Below, one piece after another: positions 34,350-44,183 of a stretch of 64,000 nt of DNA. This DNA comes from Lachnospiraceae bacterium. Lineage in GTDB: Bacteria > Bacillota > Clostridia > Lachnospirales > Lachnospiraceae. Made by a program: the position numbers and the translations under genes. How positions within the stretch are numbered: position 1 is the first letter of the stretch; each line of letters opens with the position of its first letter. Under the pieces are notes generated by a model. The model was not told the DNA's origin and did no database searches. It worked only from the letters and a program-made list of their open reading frames with translations. The stretch covers positions 79,359-143,358 of the forward strand of contig JAHZFJ010000007.1 of the NCBI GenBank assembly GCA_019421365.1, in the 5' to 3' direction.

Positions 34350-36086
34350 ATGGAACCTATTATTGAATTTAATGATTATACATTTAAATATCGATCACAG
34401 ATGGAACCATCTCTACGGGATATTAATCTTAAGATATATCCCGGAGAGAAAGTTTTAATTGTGGGACCGTCCGGCTCTGGAAAGTCAACACTTTCTCATT
34501 GTATTAACGGATTGGTTCCATTTTCATTTCCGGGTGATTGTAGTGGAAGTTTAAGGATCGATGGAAAAGACCCGAAACAATTGGGCATCTTTGGTATGTC
34601 TAAGATTGTTGGTACTGTTCTTCAGGATACGGACGGCCAGTTTATAGGATTAACGGTTGCAGAGGATATAGCCTTTGCTCTAGAGAATGACATGATAGAT
34701 CAGGATAAGATGCATGCAAAGGTAAATGAAGTAGCTGAAATAGTAGATGTGAAGAATTTACTTAATCATGCGCCGGGTGAATTATCTGGTGGACAAAAAC
34801 AGAGAGTTTCTATGGCGGGAGTTTTGGTTGATGATGTGAAAATTCTATTGTTTGATGAACCTTTAGCAAATCTAGACCCTGCTACTGGTAAAAGAGCAAT
34901 TGATATGATAGATAAGATACAAAAGAATAGGAATGCAACGATTATAATTATCGAACACAGGTTAGAGGATGCATTATATCGTGATGTTGACCGTATTGTA
35001 GTTATTAACGAAGGCCAAATTGTTGCAGATATGTTGCCAGATGAATTGTTAGTTACGAATATCTTAGAAGAACAAGGAATTAGAGAACCTCTATATATTA
35101 GTGCCTTAAAGCATGCAGGATGTAAACTTACAGCGGCTGCAAAACCTCAGCATATAGAGAATATGAAGCTTAATAACTATGAAGAGCAGATGAGAACATG
35201 GTATGACTTAGCTAAGAGAGAGGTGCCAAAGGTTGGCGAGGAATCAGTACTTCGTATAGAGAATTTACATTTTTCTTACACAGCAGGAGAACCAATACTA
35301 GAAGATATTAATTTTGATATTAAAAAAGGTGAAATGTTAAGTGTTGTAGGTAAAAACGGGGCAGGTAAGTCTACACTATCCAATCTTATTTGTGGTTTTT
35401 ATAAACCACAGCAAGGAAAAATATACCTACATGGTCAAGATATATCTCCACTGTCCATTAAAAAAAGAGGAGAGAAAATCGGACTTGTGATGCAAAATCC
35501 AAATCAAATGATTTGCAAACCACTTATATATGATGAAGTGGCATTAGGACTTACAGTGAAAGGATTACTTGAAGAGGAGATTAAAGAACGAGTATATCAA
35601 ACCTTGAAGATCTGTGGATTGTATCAATTCCGTAATTGGCCGATATCAGCTTTAAGCTTTGGCCAGAAAAAGAGAGTTACCATTGCGTCAATACTTGTTA
35701 TGAATCCAGAGATTATTATCTTAGATGAACCAACAGCAGGACAAGATTATAAGCATTATACAGAAATTATGGAATTCTTAAAAGAGATTAATTCTAAACT
35801 AGGAATTACAATAATTATGATTACTCATGATATGCATTTGATGTTAGAATATACGGATCGAGCATTGGTAATAGCAGATGGAAAGCTGATTGCTGATGAT
35901 ACCCCTTCTGCAATTCTTACGAATGAAGAGATTGCAAATAAGGCTTACCTTAAGAAAACGTCACTTTATGATTTGGCAATACGATGTGGGATAGAACAGT
36001 CTTCTGAATTTGTTGATCGTTTTATCTACTGTGAGAAAAATATTAGGAATAATAGTAAGAAAGAAATGGTGTTAGATTATGTCTAA
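34350..36086 (+). CDS. ECF transporter double ATPase (A and A' fused)
   Basis: 578 residues containing two ABC ATPase domains in tandem, the YkoD-like arrangement. First domain: Walker A 'GPSGSGKST', signature 'LSGGQKQR', Walker B 'ILLFDEP'. Second domain: 'GKNGAGKST', 'LSFGQKKR' and 'IIILDEP'. The linker around residues 250-300 is not conserved. It starts three bases after the S component's stop and overlaps ecfT by eight bases, so all three are co-translated and should form one complex at the cytoplasmic membrane. Confidence 0.95.
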   Translation: MEPIIEFNDYTFKYRSQMEPSLRDINLKIYPGEKVLIVGPSGSGKSTLSHCINGLVPFSFPGDCSGSLRIDGKDPKQLGIFGMSKIVGTVLQDTDGQFIGLTVAEDIAFALENDMIDQDKMHAKVNEVAEIVDVKNLLNHAPGELSGGQKQRVSMAGVLVDDVKILLFDEPLANLDPATGKRAIDMIDKIQKNRNATIIIIEHRLEDALYRDVDRIVVINEGQIVADMLPDELLVTNILEEQGIREPLYISALKHAGCKLTAAAKPQHIENMKLNNYEEQMRTWYDLAKREVPKVGEESVLRIENLHFSYTAGEPILEDINFDIKKGEMLSVVGKNGAGKSTLSNLICGFYKPQQGKIYLHGQDISPLSIKKRGEKIGLVMQNPNQMICKPLIYDEVALGLTVKGLLEEEIKERVYQTLKICGLYQFRNWPISALSFGQKKRVTIASILVMNPEIIILDEPTAGQDYKHYTEIMEFLKEINSKLGITIIMITHDMHLMLEYTDRALVIADGKLIADDTPSAILTNEEIANKAYLKKTSLYDLAIRCGIEQSSEFVDRFIYCEKNIRNNSKKEMVLDYV

Positions 36087-36903
36087 GATACTAGCCTATG
36101 AACAAAAAGATACTTGGATACATGAACTTAGCGGTGTGACTAAATTAATCTTCTTCTTATTGTGGTGTGTAGTTAGTATGTTAAGTTATGATACAAGAGT
36201 ATTAGCTGTAATGCTTGTCTTTAGTTTGGTGATTTTTTCTATGTCAAAAACGCAGTGGAGACAAGTTGGTGCAGTATTTAATATGATAATGATTTTCCTT
36301 GTATTGAACATTATTGCTGTTTTTATATTCTCTCCTTATCAAGGGGTTAAAATCTATGGAACTAGAACGGATCTATTCCACATAGTTGGTCCTTATACTA
36401 TGACAGCAGAACAGCTATTTTATGAAGGGAATATGATATTAAAGTACTTCACAATTATTCCTGCCGCACTAATGTTCTTTGTTACAACAGATCCAAGCGA
36501 ATTTGCAGCCTCCCTTAATAAAGTGGGTATTCATTACAACATCGGATATGCAATAGCGATAGCTTTAAGATATATCCCTGATGTACAAGGAGATTTTGTT
36601 AAGATAAAACACGCGCAAGAAGCTAGGGGAATCGAGATGTCTGGGAAAGCTCCTTTGTTTAGTAGAATTAAGAACATAACAGTTATTATATTCCCACTTA
36701 TCTTCTCTAGTATGGGGCGAATTGATACAATAAGTAATGCAATGGAACTACGCGGATTCGGAAAACATAAGAAACGTACTTGGTACTATGCAAGACCATT
36801 AAGAAGAAATGACTATATTACAATAGGAGTTACTGTTATATTTTCAGTGATTGCCTTATATATTACTTTTAAAAATGGCAGTAGATTCTATAACCCGTTT
36901 TAA
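36079..36903 (+). CDS. ECF transporter transmembrane (T) component
   Basis: 274 residues with about five to six membrane helices, starting 'LIFFLLWCVVSMLSYDTRVLAV'. The coupling-helix motifs for the ATPases are visible: 'HAQEARGIEMSG' and 'SNAMELRGFGKHKKRT', which match the two A-R-G type signatures of EcfT. The ATG at 36079 lies inside the end of the ATPase gene. It closes the operon; a hairpin at 37021 may end the transcript. Confidence 0.93.
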   Translation: MSKILAYEQKDTWIHELSGVTKLIFFLLWCVVSMLSYDTRVLAVMLVFSLVIFSMSKTQWRQVGAVFNMIMIFLVLNIIAVFIFSPYQGVKIYGTRTDLFHIVGPYTMTAEQLFYEGNMILKYFTIIPAALMFFVTTDPSEFAASLNKVGIHYNIGYAIAIALRYIPDVQGDFVKIKHAQEARGIEMSGKAPLFSRIKNITVIIFPLIFSSMGRIDTISNAMELRGFGKHKKRTWYYARPLRRNDYITIGVTVIFSVIALYITFKNGSRFYNPF

Positions 36904-37020
36904 ATTTAGACTATACAGAACAAAATAAATGAGGTATAGTATAAATGTGTTAAAATATGTAAATACAATAGCCAAAATAGTAATAGCTAAGTTACAATAA
37001 TTAAATTAAGATACGTAAGA

Positions 37021-37070
37021 AGAGACTATAGCGCATATATTTATTAAGTATGGGCAATAGTCTCTTTGCT
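37021..37070 (+). terminator. Terminator-like hairpin downstream of the ECF operon
   Basis: AGAGACTAT (37021-37029) pairs with ATAGTCTCT (37057-37065), with an irregular interior and only a weak T run after it. It could also act as a leader hairpin for the next gene, whose earliest start codon lies at its foot. Confidence 0.5.
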
Positions 37071-38079
37071 ATTATTAGAATATAGTATTGAAGGTGATTG
37101 TATTAGGAGAATAATAAAATTTCTTCACTCCATATGGGGTAAGTTACTATTTTTACTAGTAGGTTTAATCATAGGTGGAATTATAGGGGCTTGTTTTATT
37201 GATATTACAAGCTTTCCATCAGTATTGTGTTTGATGGCCTGTGTAATTTTGATAGGTATCCTCATAACAATTAGTTTTGAGATTGATATGTCTCGCTTTA
37301 TGATTAAGGCAGATAAGAAAAGACGCAGTATTATATATGTATATTGGGCCTTTGCATTCATAATATTTACATTATATTATGCATTGAATTACGAGAAGTT
37401 TAAGGTGACATATAAGACAAATATCTTTGGGATTGATCAGATGCAGTACATATATCTTGTTAATTTTGCTATATTTCTTGTTCTTGGGATCTTAATCTAT
37501 CAGATTATCATACAGCAATATAGCATTAAGAATATAGGGAAAGGTGGAGTAGAACTAGAGCGAATTGTTACCAATGATGGTTTAGCAGCATTAGAAACGA
37601 ACACAGACATGGTAAGTAGTATATGCAAACAATTAGGTGCATTAGATGAAATCGTACAGTATTTGTATTACCAAGGTTATGTCGATGATCTATTGCCTTA
37701 TACAGATTATGTTGATATACTAGGAAGAATTTTACTTCCTTTATCTGAAAATCATGATGATGTTATAATTCAGGCACTAACAGAGTCGAGGTATTTAACA
37801 TATCTTAATCATGAAAACTCCTTATCGGTGGGGAGGATTAAGAAGATTACGTATGAACTAGATAAATACGGTATTCTTAAAGTAGAAGATACCATACATA
37901 TTAAGTATAAACTTGCAGCTTTTCATGAATACAAGAATCACCCATATGTATTTATAGTTGTTAAATTAGGTCCCTTGTATGATATTAAGATTGGCGAGCT
38001 TATATACGCGTATGTGAAATCTTTTGAAGCACTATATTCCAAGTACGTTATGTTGCTATTACAGGAAAGAGAAGGATAA
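37066..38079 (+). CDS. Membrane protein of unknown function with soluble C-terminal domain
   Basis: Up to 337 residues. Four hydrophobic segments: 'LLFLLVGLIIGGIIGACF', 'VLCLMACVILIGILITISF', 'IIYVYWAFAFIIFTLYYAL' and 'IYLVNFAIFLVLGILIYQII'. They are followed by about 165 residues with helical, winged-helix-like character ('LSVGRIKKITYELDKYGILKVEDTIHIK'). No family is recognised. The start is unclear: the only conventional in-frame start is TTG 37066, which has no ribosome site and overlaps a hairpin. AGGAG at 37105 points to a rare start (ATT 37102 upstream, or ATA 37111-37114 downstream). Confidence 0.65.
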   Translation: MLLLEYSIEGDCIRRIIKFLHSIWGKLLFLLVGLIIGGIIGACFIDITSFPSVLCLMACVILIGILITISFEIDMSRFMIKADKKRRSIIYVYWAFAFIIFTLYYALNYEKFKVTYKTNIFGIDQMQYIYLVNFAIFLVLGILIYQIIIQQYSIKNIGKGGVELERIVTNDGLAALETNTDMVSSICKQLGALDEIVQYLYYQGYVDDLLPYTDYVDILGRILLPLSENHDDVIIQALTESRYLTYLNHENSLSVGRIKKITYELDKYGILKVEDTIHIKYKLAAFHEYKNHPYVFIVVKLGPLYDIKIGELIYAYVKSFEALYSKYVMLLLQEREG

Positions 38080-38103
38080 GTCAGAAAGGAGCGTGATGCC
38101 TGC

Positions 38104-38277
38104 ATGGATGAGAGAAGATTAGAGAATTTATTCGCTAACCTGCAACCAAGAGAGAATGGAGGGGCGAAAGAAGTAAGTAAAGAATTCATTATGGATAGTT
38201 ACATACCAACTGCAAATGGTACTAGTGTAGTTGACAAATTAAGAAATCGACATATCTATACATATAATAATAGGTAG
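38104..38277 (+). CDS. Very small protein (57 residues), unknown
   Basis: An open frame from ATG 38104 to TAG 38277. The product begins MDERRLENLFANLQPRENG and ends RNRHIYTYNNR. It is hydrophilic, charged, and has no membrane segment or cysteine. AAAGGAGC lies about 12 bases before the ATG, a little far but purine-rich. It follows the membrane protein by 24 bases with no terminator between, so co-transcription is likely. Codon use is like the neighbours. No family is known to me. Confidence 0.5.
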   Translation: MDERRLENLFANLQPRENGGAKEVSKEFIMDSYIPTANGTSVVDKLRNRHIYTYNNR

Positions 38278-38343
38278 CTTGGTTTAGGAACCATTATAAT
38301 TGCTAAGAATATACTAATAATAGTAAGTAATTGAGGTGGTTCT

Positions 38344-38511
38344 TTGATCGAGAATATGAGTCATTACATGAATCTTGAGGGATTTGTAAAAAGAAATAAT
38401 ACGATTAATATGGTAATTCCAGCTCGATTTATCGTTGAGTATGAAGCGGTTAGATCAAGGGGTAAGGGAATCGTCCAGGAATTATTAGAGAAGTATCAGT
38501 TAGAAAAGTAA
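38344..38511 (+). CDS. Very small protein (55 residues), unknown
   Basis: An open frame from TTG 38344 to TAA 38511, with a strong GAGGTGG four bases before the start. The product reads MIENMSHYMNLEGF then VKRNNTINMVIPARFIVEYE, and ends ELLEKYQLEK. 'INMVIPARFIVEYEAV' resembles a small beta-strand pair with a C-terminal helix. It lies 66 bases after the 57-residue gene and before a terminator, so both small genes could belong to the transcript of the upstream membrane protein. No family is recognised. Confidence 0.55.
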   Translation: MIENMSHYMNLEGFVKRNNTINMVIPARFIVEYEAVRSRGKGIVQELLEKYQLEK

Positions 38512-38548
38512 ATATAGAAAAAAGTAAGTATAGTAAAAAGTAAGTATA

Positions 38549-38620
38549 AAAAAGGTAGGATTCTAAGAGATGGTATTAGTTACGGTAATACATCTCTTAT
38601 GAGTCGCACCTTTTCTTTTT
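38549..38620 (+). terminator. Terminator after the small genes
   Basis: AAGAGATG (38565-38572) pairs with CATCTCTT (38591-38598), with an outer AAAAGGT/ACCTTTT helix, followed by a T-rich run. Confidence 0.75.
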
Positions 38621-38639
38621 GTTTAACAATATAAATAGT

Positions 38640-38868
38640 TCCTTCAAGGTGCAGCAATTGGAGGAATAGCAGGTGCCTCTATTTATGGTTTGTGGAAGTT
38701 GTTTGAATCTATTTTCTAAAGATGGCAAGGCATCTTGCGCTATGGTTTTCCGCAGACTGTAAATGGGATTAAAGCACATTATTATGATCCATGGGCAAAT
38801 GATTTGGATTTGGCTTTGTATTATGCATTAAAATATGATTCTATTACAAGTGGAGTCGAAGATTAGAT
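38640..38868 (+). pseudogene. Debris of an unidentified gene at the island's left border
   Basis: Two coding-like scraps in different frames. One reads 'GAAIGGIAGASIYGLWKLF' before a stop near 38720. The other, after a stop, reads 'GILRYGFPQTVNGIKAHYYD' and continues to 'YDSITSGVED' with a stop at 38866-38868. Neither has a start codon with a ribosome site, and both begin right after in-frame stops. They look like the decayed end of one gene. The family is not recognised. Confidence 0.4.
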
Positions 38869-39207
38869 ATTATGCAACACCAACTCCAGATAAAGGGACG
38901 AAGTGTTTTCTGCTAGGAGACGTAAAGTTTTCTAGCTTTTTTATGCCTAATTAGCTAGTACAAAATTAGGGGTATTCAGCGTGCCCTTTTTATATAATCT
39001 AAAATACAGCTCTACAGCACAATGCTATATGGACACGTGACCATATATAAACATATTGATAAAAGTATCCAATTCCACTTATAATTAACATATCGTAAAA
39101 CCTTTCAACCGAGGAGTATCTACTGCCTTTAAGGCAGCGTAGCAATTTGACAGACAGTGATTGAACGAAAGATGAATTACTGTGTACAGATAAATGAGGT
39201 GGAACTT
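38869..39207. other. Intergenic stretch before the lacI remnant
   Basis: About 340 bases with no coding signal. It holds a 22-base near-perfect palindrome at 39026-39047 (TATATGG-A-CACGTG-A-CCATATA) and a short bulged hairpin at 39120-39143 (CTACTGCC/GGCAGCGTAG), both upstream of the regulator. TTGACA at 39147-39152 has no good -10 at the right distance. Confidence 0.45.
39026..39047. promoter_or_regulatory. Palindrome upstream of lacI remnant, possible operator
   Basis: TATATGG, A, CACGTG, A, CCATATA: an even palindrome centred on CG, broken only by the A/A pair on each side of the core. LacI-family regulators favour operators with a central CG, so it could be the regulator's own site. This is inference. 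Confidence 0.35.
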
Positions 39208-40285
39208 ATGAGCAAGAAGATAGTCACCCGCAGAGATATTGCCGAACGCACCGGTGTCTCAGTCTCCTTCGTATCACGTGCCCTAAATAATAGTGGTTAC
39301 GTGGAAACATCTAAGAAAAAGAAAATACTTCAGATAGCAGAAGAATTAGGTTATTATCCTCATCCGGTTGCGATGTCTCTCCAGAAGCGGAGGACTAGAC
39401 AGATTTTGTTCTTTTGTGAGGATTTGACCAACTCATTTAATATAGAATTATATCGGGGAATGATCTCTGCTGCACAGAGGCGAGGTTATATGGTGGTCAT
39501 GAATGGTGATATGGATTTTGAATCAATAAAGGATATCATGGTGGATGGAATCATCATGCCTAACGAAAATGCGACGGAACACTACCTGAACACCATCGGA
39601 AAGAATTATCATCTGCCGATTGTGACTAACGCCTATGGCAACTCAGTTCATTTTAAGAAATCAGTACCGTTGGTGGAAATCGATATGTATCGGGTTATGG
39701 AGGTAGCCATGGCTATCTGAAAAAAATGGGACATCGAAAAATTGCACTAGCAATACCTTATTGCTTTGAAGACTTAAATGCCAGAACACAGGCATTTAAA
39801 GAGTTAATGTCTCTACAGTATGGGGAGGATATTCAGCGCTATTACATCAGTAGTAATCTTAAGGAAGTAGAAAGTGATACTGATATTCTTGCTCTGATTC
39901 AGGACCAGAGGTTAGCCAGAGATGTTTTTGGGGGACAGGATTACTTTTTGCATGGACAGATTGCAGCGATTAAGTATAAAAAGAGGAAAACTCGAGCAAC
40001 AGCTGTTATCTGTTTCAATGATGAATTTGCTGCGGGTTTTGCAAGCAAATCGAATGTATAGGAATGCGGGTTCCTAAGGACGTTTCTGTAATTGGAATTG
40101 ATGGGAGTTACATACGAAGATACGTGCATCCTTTTCTGACCTCAGTCGCAATATACCCGCATAGTCAGGGAGAATGCTGCGTGGATGTACTTGTTGATAT
40201 AATAGAAGGTAAGAAGACCAAATATGTGACCAGACTTCCTGTTAAAGTTATAGAAGGTGAAACAGTTGTGGCAATTCAGACATAG
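39208..40285 (+). pseudogene. LacI-family transcriptional regulator, broken by two frameshifts
   Basis: The three consecutive frames together spell a complete LacI regulator of about 358 residues. The N-terminal helix-turn-helix is 'TRRDIAERTGVSVSFVSRAL', then come the hinge and the periplasmic-binding-like core ('MGHRKIALAIPY', 'ICFNDEFAAGF', 'VPKDVSVIGIDGS'). The first break is a one-base loss at about 39711, where 'EVAM' in one frame continues as 'GYLKKMGHRK' in the next. The second is a one-base loss at about 40055, before 'IGMRVPKDV'. The true start is ATG 39208 after GAGGTGG. As read it yields only an N-terminal 170-residue product. Gene order (lacI then GH42) is typical of galactoside loci. 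Confidence 0.88.
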
Positions 40286-40343
40286 TAAGTAAATTGAGTA
40301 TTAGAGTAATAGTCCAAGTAAAAACAATCAGGAGGAAAAGGAT

Positions 40344-42396
40344 ATGAAACTCATCGGAGGAGAAAGAATCTCTTTGGGGGTATGTTATTACCCGGAACAT
40401 TGGAAGGAAGAACTTTGGGAGGAGGATCTCAAAAGGATGTTGGATCATGGAATTGAGACCGTTCGCATCGCAGAATTTGCCTGGAGTAAAATTGAACGGA
40501 CAGAAGGCGAGTTTGATTATTCCTTTTTTGAACGTTTCCTTGAAGTGGCTCAGAAAAAAAGGATGCAGGTGATCTTCGGCACACCAACAGCTACGCCGCC
40601 AGCATGGCTTACAGAGAAGTATCCTGAAGTCTTGAATGCAACGATGGACGGTGTACTCTATCGCCATGGGGCTAGAAGACATTATAATTATAACTCAAAA
40701 GTCTACCAGGAATTATCTAGACGTATAGTAGAAAAGGTTGCATCTCACTTTGCTTCGCATCCAAGCGTAATAGGATGGCAGATTGACAATGAGTTGAACT
40801 GTGAAAAAGATGTTTTCTACTCTGAGAGTGATACCCTAGCATTTCGAGATTTTCTAAAAGAAAAACATAAGACTTTGAACGCAGTAAATCAAGCCTGGGG
40901 CACAGTTTTCTGGAATCAGACCTATACCGAATGGGAAGAGATTCATGTACCTAGAACAACTTTGAACAATTCCACAAATTCTCACGAGGTACTGGACTAC
41001 ACCCGTTTTATCTCAGAGAGTGCCTGTAGATTTGCCAAGATGCAAAGTGACATTATTCGCATGTATATTAAGTCGGGTGATTTCGTTACAACCAATGGAA
41101 TCTTTTCCAATCTGGACAATCATCGTATGACAGAGGAAAGTCTTGACTTTATCACATATGACTCCTATCCTAATTTTGCCTATTGCTACGGTACATATAA
41201 GGCAGAGGATGAACTAAAGGACCGCAGATGGAGTAGGAATTTGGCTGAGATGAGATCTATCTCATCTAACTTTGGAATCATGGAACAACAGACCGGGGCA
41301 AACGGTTGGAATACAGGTATAAAGGCACCGACGCCAAAACCAGGTCAGTTGACCTTGTGGACAATGCAAAGTATCGCTCACGGTGCGGACTATGTTAGCT
41401 ATTTTAGGTGGCGGACAGCTACTATGGGAACAGAGATATACTGGCATGGAATCCTAGATTATTCCGGGAGGGATAACCGCAGACTGTCAGAGGTAAAACA
41501 GGTACATAAAAAACTGGAGTCTATAAATGGTGTAGCGGGAAGTACCTATGAGGCAAAGGTTGGAATTATCAGAGATTACGATAATATCTGGGATTCCCAG
41601 TTAGATGTATGGCATCAGAGTGTGGAGGAGGCCAGCCAAAATGCATTGTTTGCAGCATGTCAGCACACACATACACCATATGATTACTGCTATCTGGATC
41701 ACATCACTTTGGAGACTCTAGGAAAATATAAGGTTCTATTCTGTCCTCATGCAGCTATTATGACAAAAGAATGGGTAAGACCTTTTAAAGAAATATGTGG
41801 AACAGGGTGGTTGCCTGATAATGGGCTGTAGGAGCGGTTACAAAGATAAACACGGACAGTGTGTTATGGATAAACTTCCGGGGCTTCTCTCGGAGCTGAT
41901 GGGAACTGATTGTCCGGAGTACTTGCTGATTTCTCCAGAAGTAAGGAGCGTTGCCGCAGAATGGGAAGGTGACAAATTGGAAACTATTGTATTCAATGAT
42001 ATATTGGCACCTCTTGGAGACGCGGAAGTAGTGGGTTATTATACAGAAAGTTATTATGCTGGCGCCCCTGCTTTGATACGTAACCGTTATGGGAAAGGAG
42101 AGACGTATTACTATGGTGGTGCATTTACGGAGGAGTCAGTGAGTGTATTCCTTAAGAAACTTCAAATAGTAGAACCCTATGAGAAAATTATTGGACTACC
42201 TAGGTGTTGTGAAATTGCGATGCGTGTGAAAGATGATTGTAGATACTTGTTTGTATTGAATTACTCAGAGACTGCGCAGAAGATTCAGTTAAAGCAAACA
42301 ATGGAGAATCTATTTACAGCTACCGAGGAGGCTGGAGTTCAGATTCTAGAGGCATATGAAACTCGAGTATATAAGATTTGCAAGTTTTCCAGTTAG
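40344..42396 (+). pseudogene. GH42 beta-galactosidase, broken by one frameshift
   Basis: The sequence encodes a GH42 enzyme of about 683 residues if one extra A at 41791-41793 is ignored. The catalytic barrel is intact in the first frame, with 'GWQIDNELN' (acid/base E150) and 'GIMEQQTGANGWN' (nucleophile E314). The break comes near residue 483, after 'WVRPFKE'. The second frame, from about 41794, continues correctly as 'YVEQGGCLIMG...RSGYKDKHGQ' and 'DKLPGLLSELMG', through the trimerisation and C-terminal domains. As it stands the product ends at 41831 after 495 residues. There is no signal peptide, so it would act in the cytoplasm on imported galactosides. The ATG follows AGGAGG. Confidence 0.9.
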
Positions 42397-42511
42397 ATAG
42401 GCAAGGATTTTTATGGAAATATGTGATATATTTTAATAAAAGTATAGGAGAATGTAAAATATTATAGACACCTCCAAACAAGGATGCATCTATGGAAGAT
42501 AAGGGGCAAAT

Positions 42512-44155
42512 ATGAGACGAAGAATAATTGGTATGACATTATTTCTGTTAACGTTGGGTATGATGAATGGGTGTGGTAGTAGTAATTCAAATCAAAGTCA
42601 GTCCGAGAACAATGATGAATATGCGCGTGCTTCTTTATTCTGTGATGTGAATTTCTGGGAACCTCCATCTTGGGATATGACTGAGGGGACAATAACTGGT
42701 GATATATCAAGGATTACAGGGCTAGCCTTGGATATAACGGTACCTCCACAGAATGGAGATACACAGCTTAGTCTGATGCTTTTGAATGATAATTTGCCAG
42801 ATATCATATCACTTACAGATTCAACTACAATTAGTCAGCTAATCACGTCAGGGAAGGTTTGGGAATTGGAAGAATTTTTGAGAAAGTATTGCCCGGAGTC
42901 CCATCTACTAACAAGCTTTCCAGAAGATATCAAAGAAGAATTGATTAATCGAGACGGCGGCTGGTATGCACTGCCTTCCCATATCAACTCTACAGGAGCC
43001 AGGGAAATTTGGAAACCTAACTCCGTTTTTTATGAAGAAATTGTGACGAATAGAGACAATAATGCAATCATATGGAACAAAAACCTTTTGGAACAAGCAG
43101 GCCTTAATTTAGATGATCTTAGGACGGAAACGCAGGTTTTAGACGCATTGGAAAAAGTAAAGCAGATGAATCTAACCGTGAATGGACAGCCAGTGATCCC
43201 GTTACTGGTTGATGGAAAAGATTATCAGGATCCTACTATTAAATATCTAGCGTGCTCTTTTGGAGCTGAATACGTAGACGAGTATGGTGCATACTGCGAT
43301 GTGATACTAAAGCCTGAGATGAAACATGCATTGTTTTTTCTGAACACAATGATACGAAAAGGCTATGTAAGTCCCGAACAGCTTACACTTCAAAACAGTA
43401 GGATTAAGGAATATATGACTAGTGGACGTATCTTTTGTTTTATCGGCAATGTAGCAAATAGTGGGATTAATGCAACGCAGTGGATATCTACCGGACCTAT
43501 CTTATCTTCCGGTGGAGAACAGCCGGTTTTGGGGAAGAATCTTAGGGCTCCTACCGGTTGGTTAGGGACATTTATCTCTAAAGACTGTGAAAATCCAGAA
43601 GCTGTTGCAAAATTTATAGATTATATGAGTAGTGAAGAAGGAATGATGTTCTGGAATTATGGTTATGAGGGAAAAGGATATCAGATTACTAAAGATGGTT
43701 TAGTAAAGCGTTCTGAAGAAGGAATAGAGGACAGCACAGCGTATAGCCAGACTGGACAAGGGGCGTGGTGGATGTTCACCAATGTATCGTGGGAACAGAG
43801 TGTTCTTTTGGAGCCTGAAAAGGGAGGGAGACTTGATGCTGAAAAGGATATCTATATAGCGTTTAGTAAAGATGAGAATACTGTTATCTATGATGCTTCA
43901 CTGCTAACCATTCCTAGAGAGATAATGTCATCAGAAAATGAATTTGATGGAATACAGACAGACATTAATGAGTATAAGAAAAGGCAGCTCTCGTTAGTGA
44001 TCCTGGCTCAGAGTGAACAGGAATTCGAGGAGCGCTATCAAGAATTTATAGAGACTCTAAAGCAGCTTGGTATAGAGAAGTTGGATAAGCTAAAAGATGA
44101 AGCATATAGAAAAAACTGCATTAAATATGGAAAGCAGATTGATAAAGTAAATTAG
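42512..44155 (+). CDS. Extracellular solute-binding lipoprotein (LplA-like), first copy
   Basis: 547 residues with a lipoprotein signal: 'MTLFLLTLGMMNGCGSS' and lipobox MNGC. It is a large type-1 binding protein of the LplA/YtcQ kind used for oligosaccharides. 'GSDTSL'-type linkers are replaced by Ser/Asn/Gln-rich sequence; 'DNLPDIISLTDSTTISQLI', 'LPSHINSTG' and 'FIDYMSSEEGMMFWNYGYEG' are characteristic of the family. The ATG follows ATAAGGGG. It precedes the histidine kinase by 28 bases, so it may also act as the sensor's ligand-binding partner. A second binding protein ends the locus. Confidence 0.88.
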   Translation: MRRRIIGMTLFLLTLGMMNGCGSSNSNQSQSENNDEYARASLFCDVNFWEPPSWDMTEGTITGDISRITGLALDITVPPQNGDTQLSLMLLNDNLPDIISLTDSTTISQLITSGKVWELEEFLRKYCPESHLLTSFPEDIKEELINRDGGWYALPSHINSTGAREIWKPNSVFYEEIVTNRDNNAIIWNKNLLEQAGLNLDDLRTETQVLDALEKVKQMNLTVNGQPVIPLLVDGKDYQDPTIKYLACSFGAEYVDEYGAYCDVILKPEMKHALFFLNTMIRKGYVSPEQLTLQNSRIKEYMTSGRIFCFIGNVANSGINATQWISTGPILSSGGEQPVLGKNLRAPTGWLGTFISKDCENPEAVAKFIDYMSSEEGMMFWNYGYEGKGYQITKDGLVKRSEEGIEDSTAYSQTGQGAWWMFTNVSWEQSVLLEPEKGGRLDAEKDIYIAFSKDENTVIYDASLLTIPREIMSSENEFDGIQTDINEYKKRQLSLVILAQSEQEFEERYQEFIETLKQLGIEKLDKLKDEAYRKNCIKYGKQIDKVN

Positions 44156-44183
44156 AAGGCAAAGAGGGAGAGGAACTTTTTAT

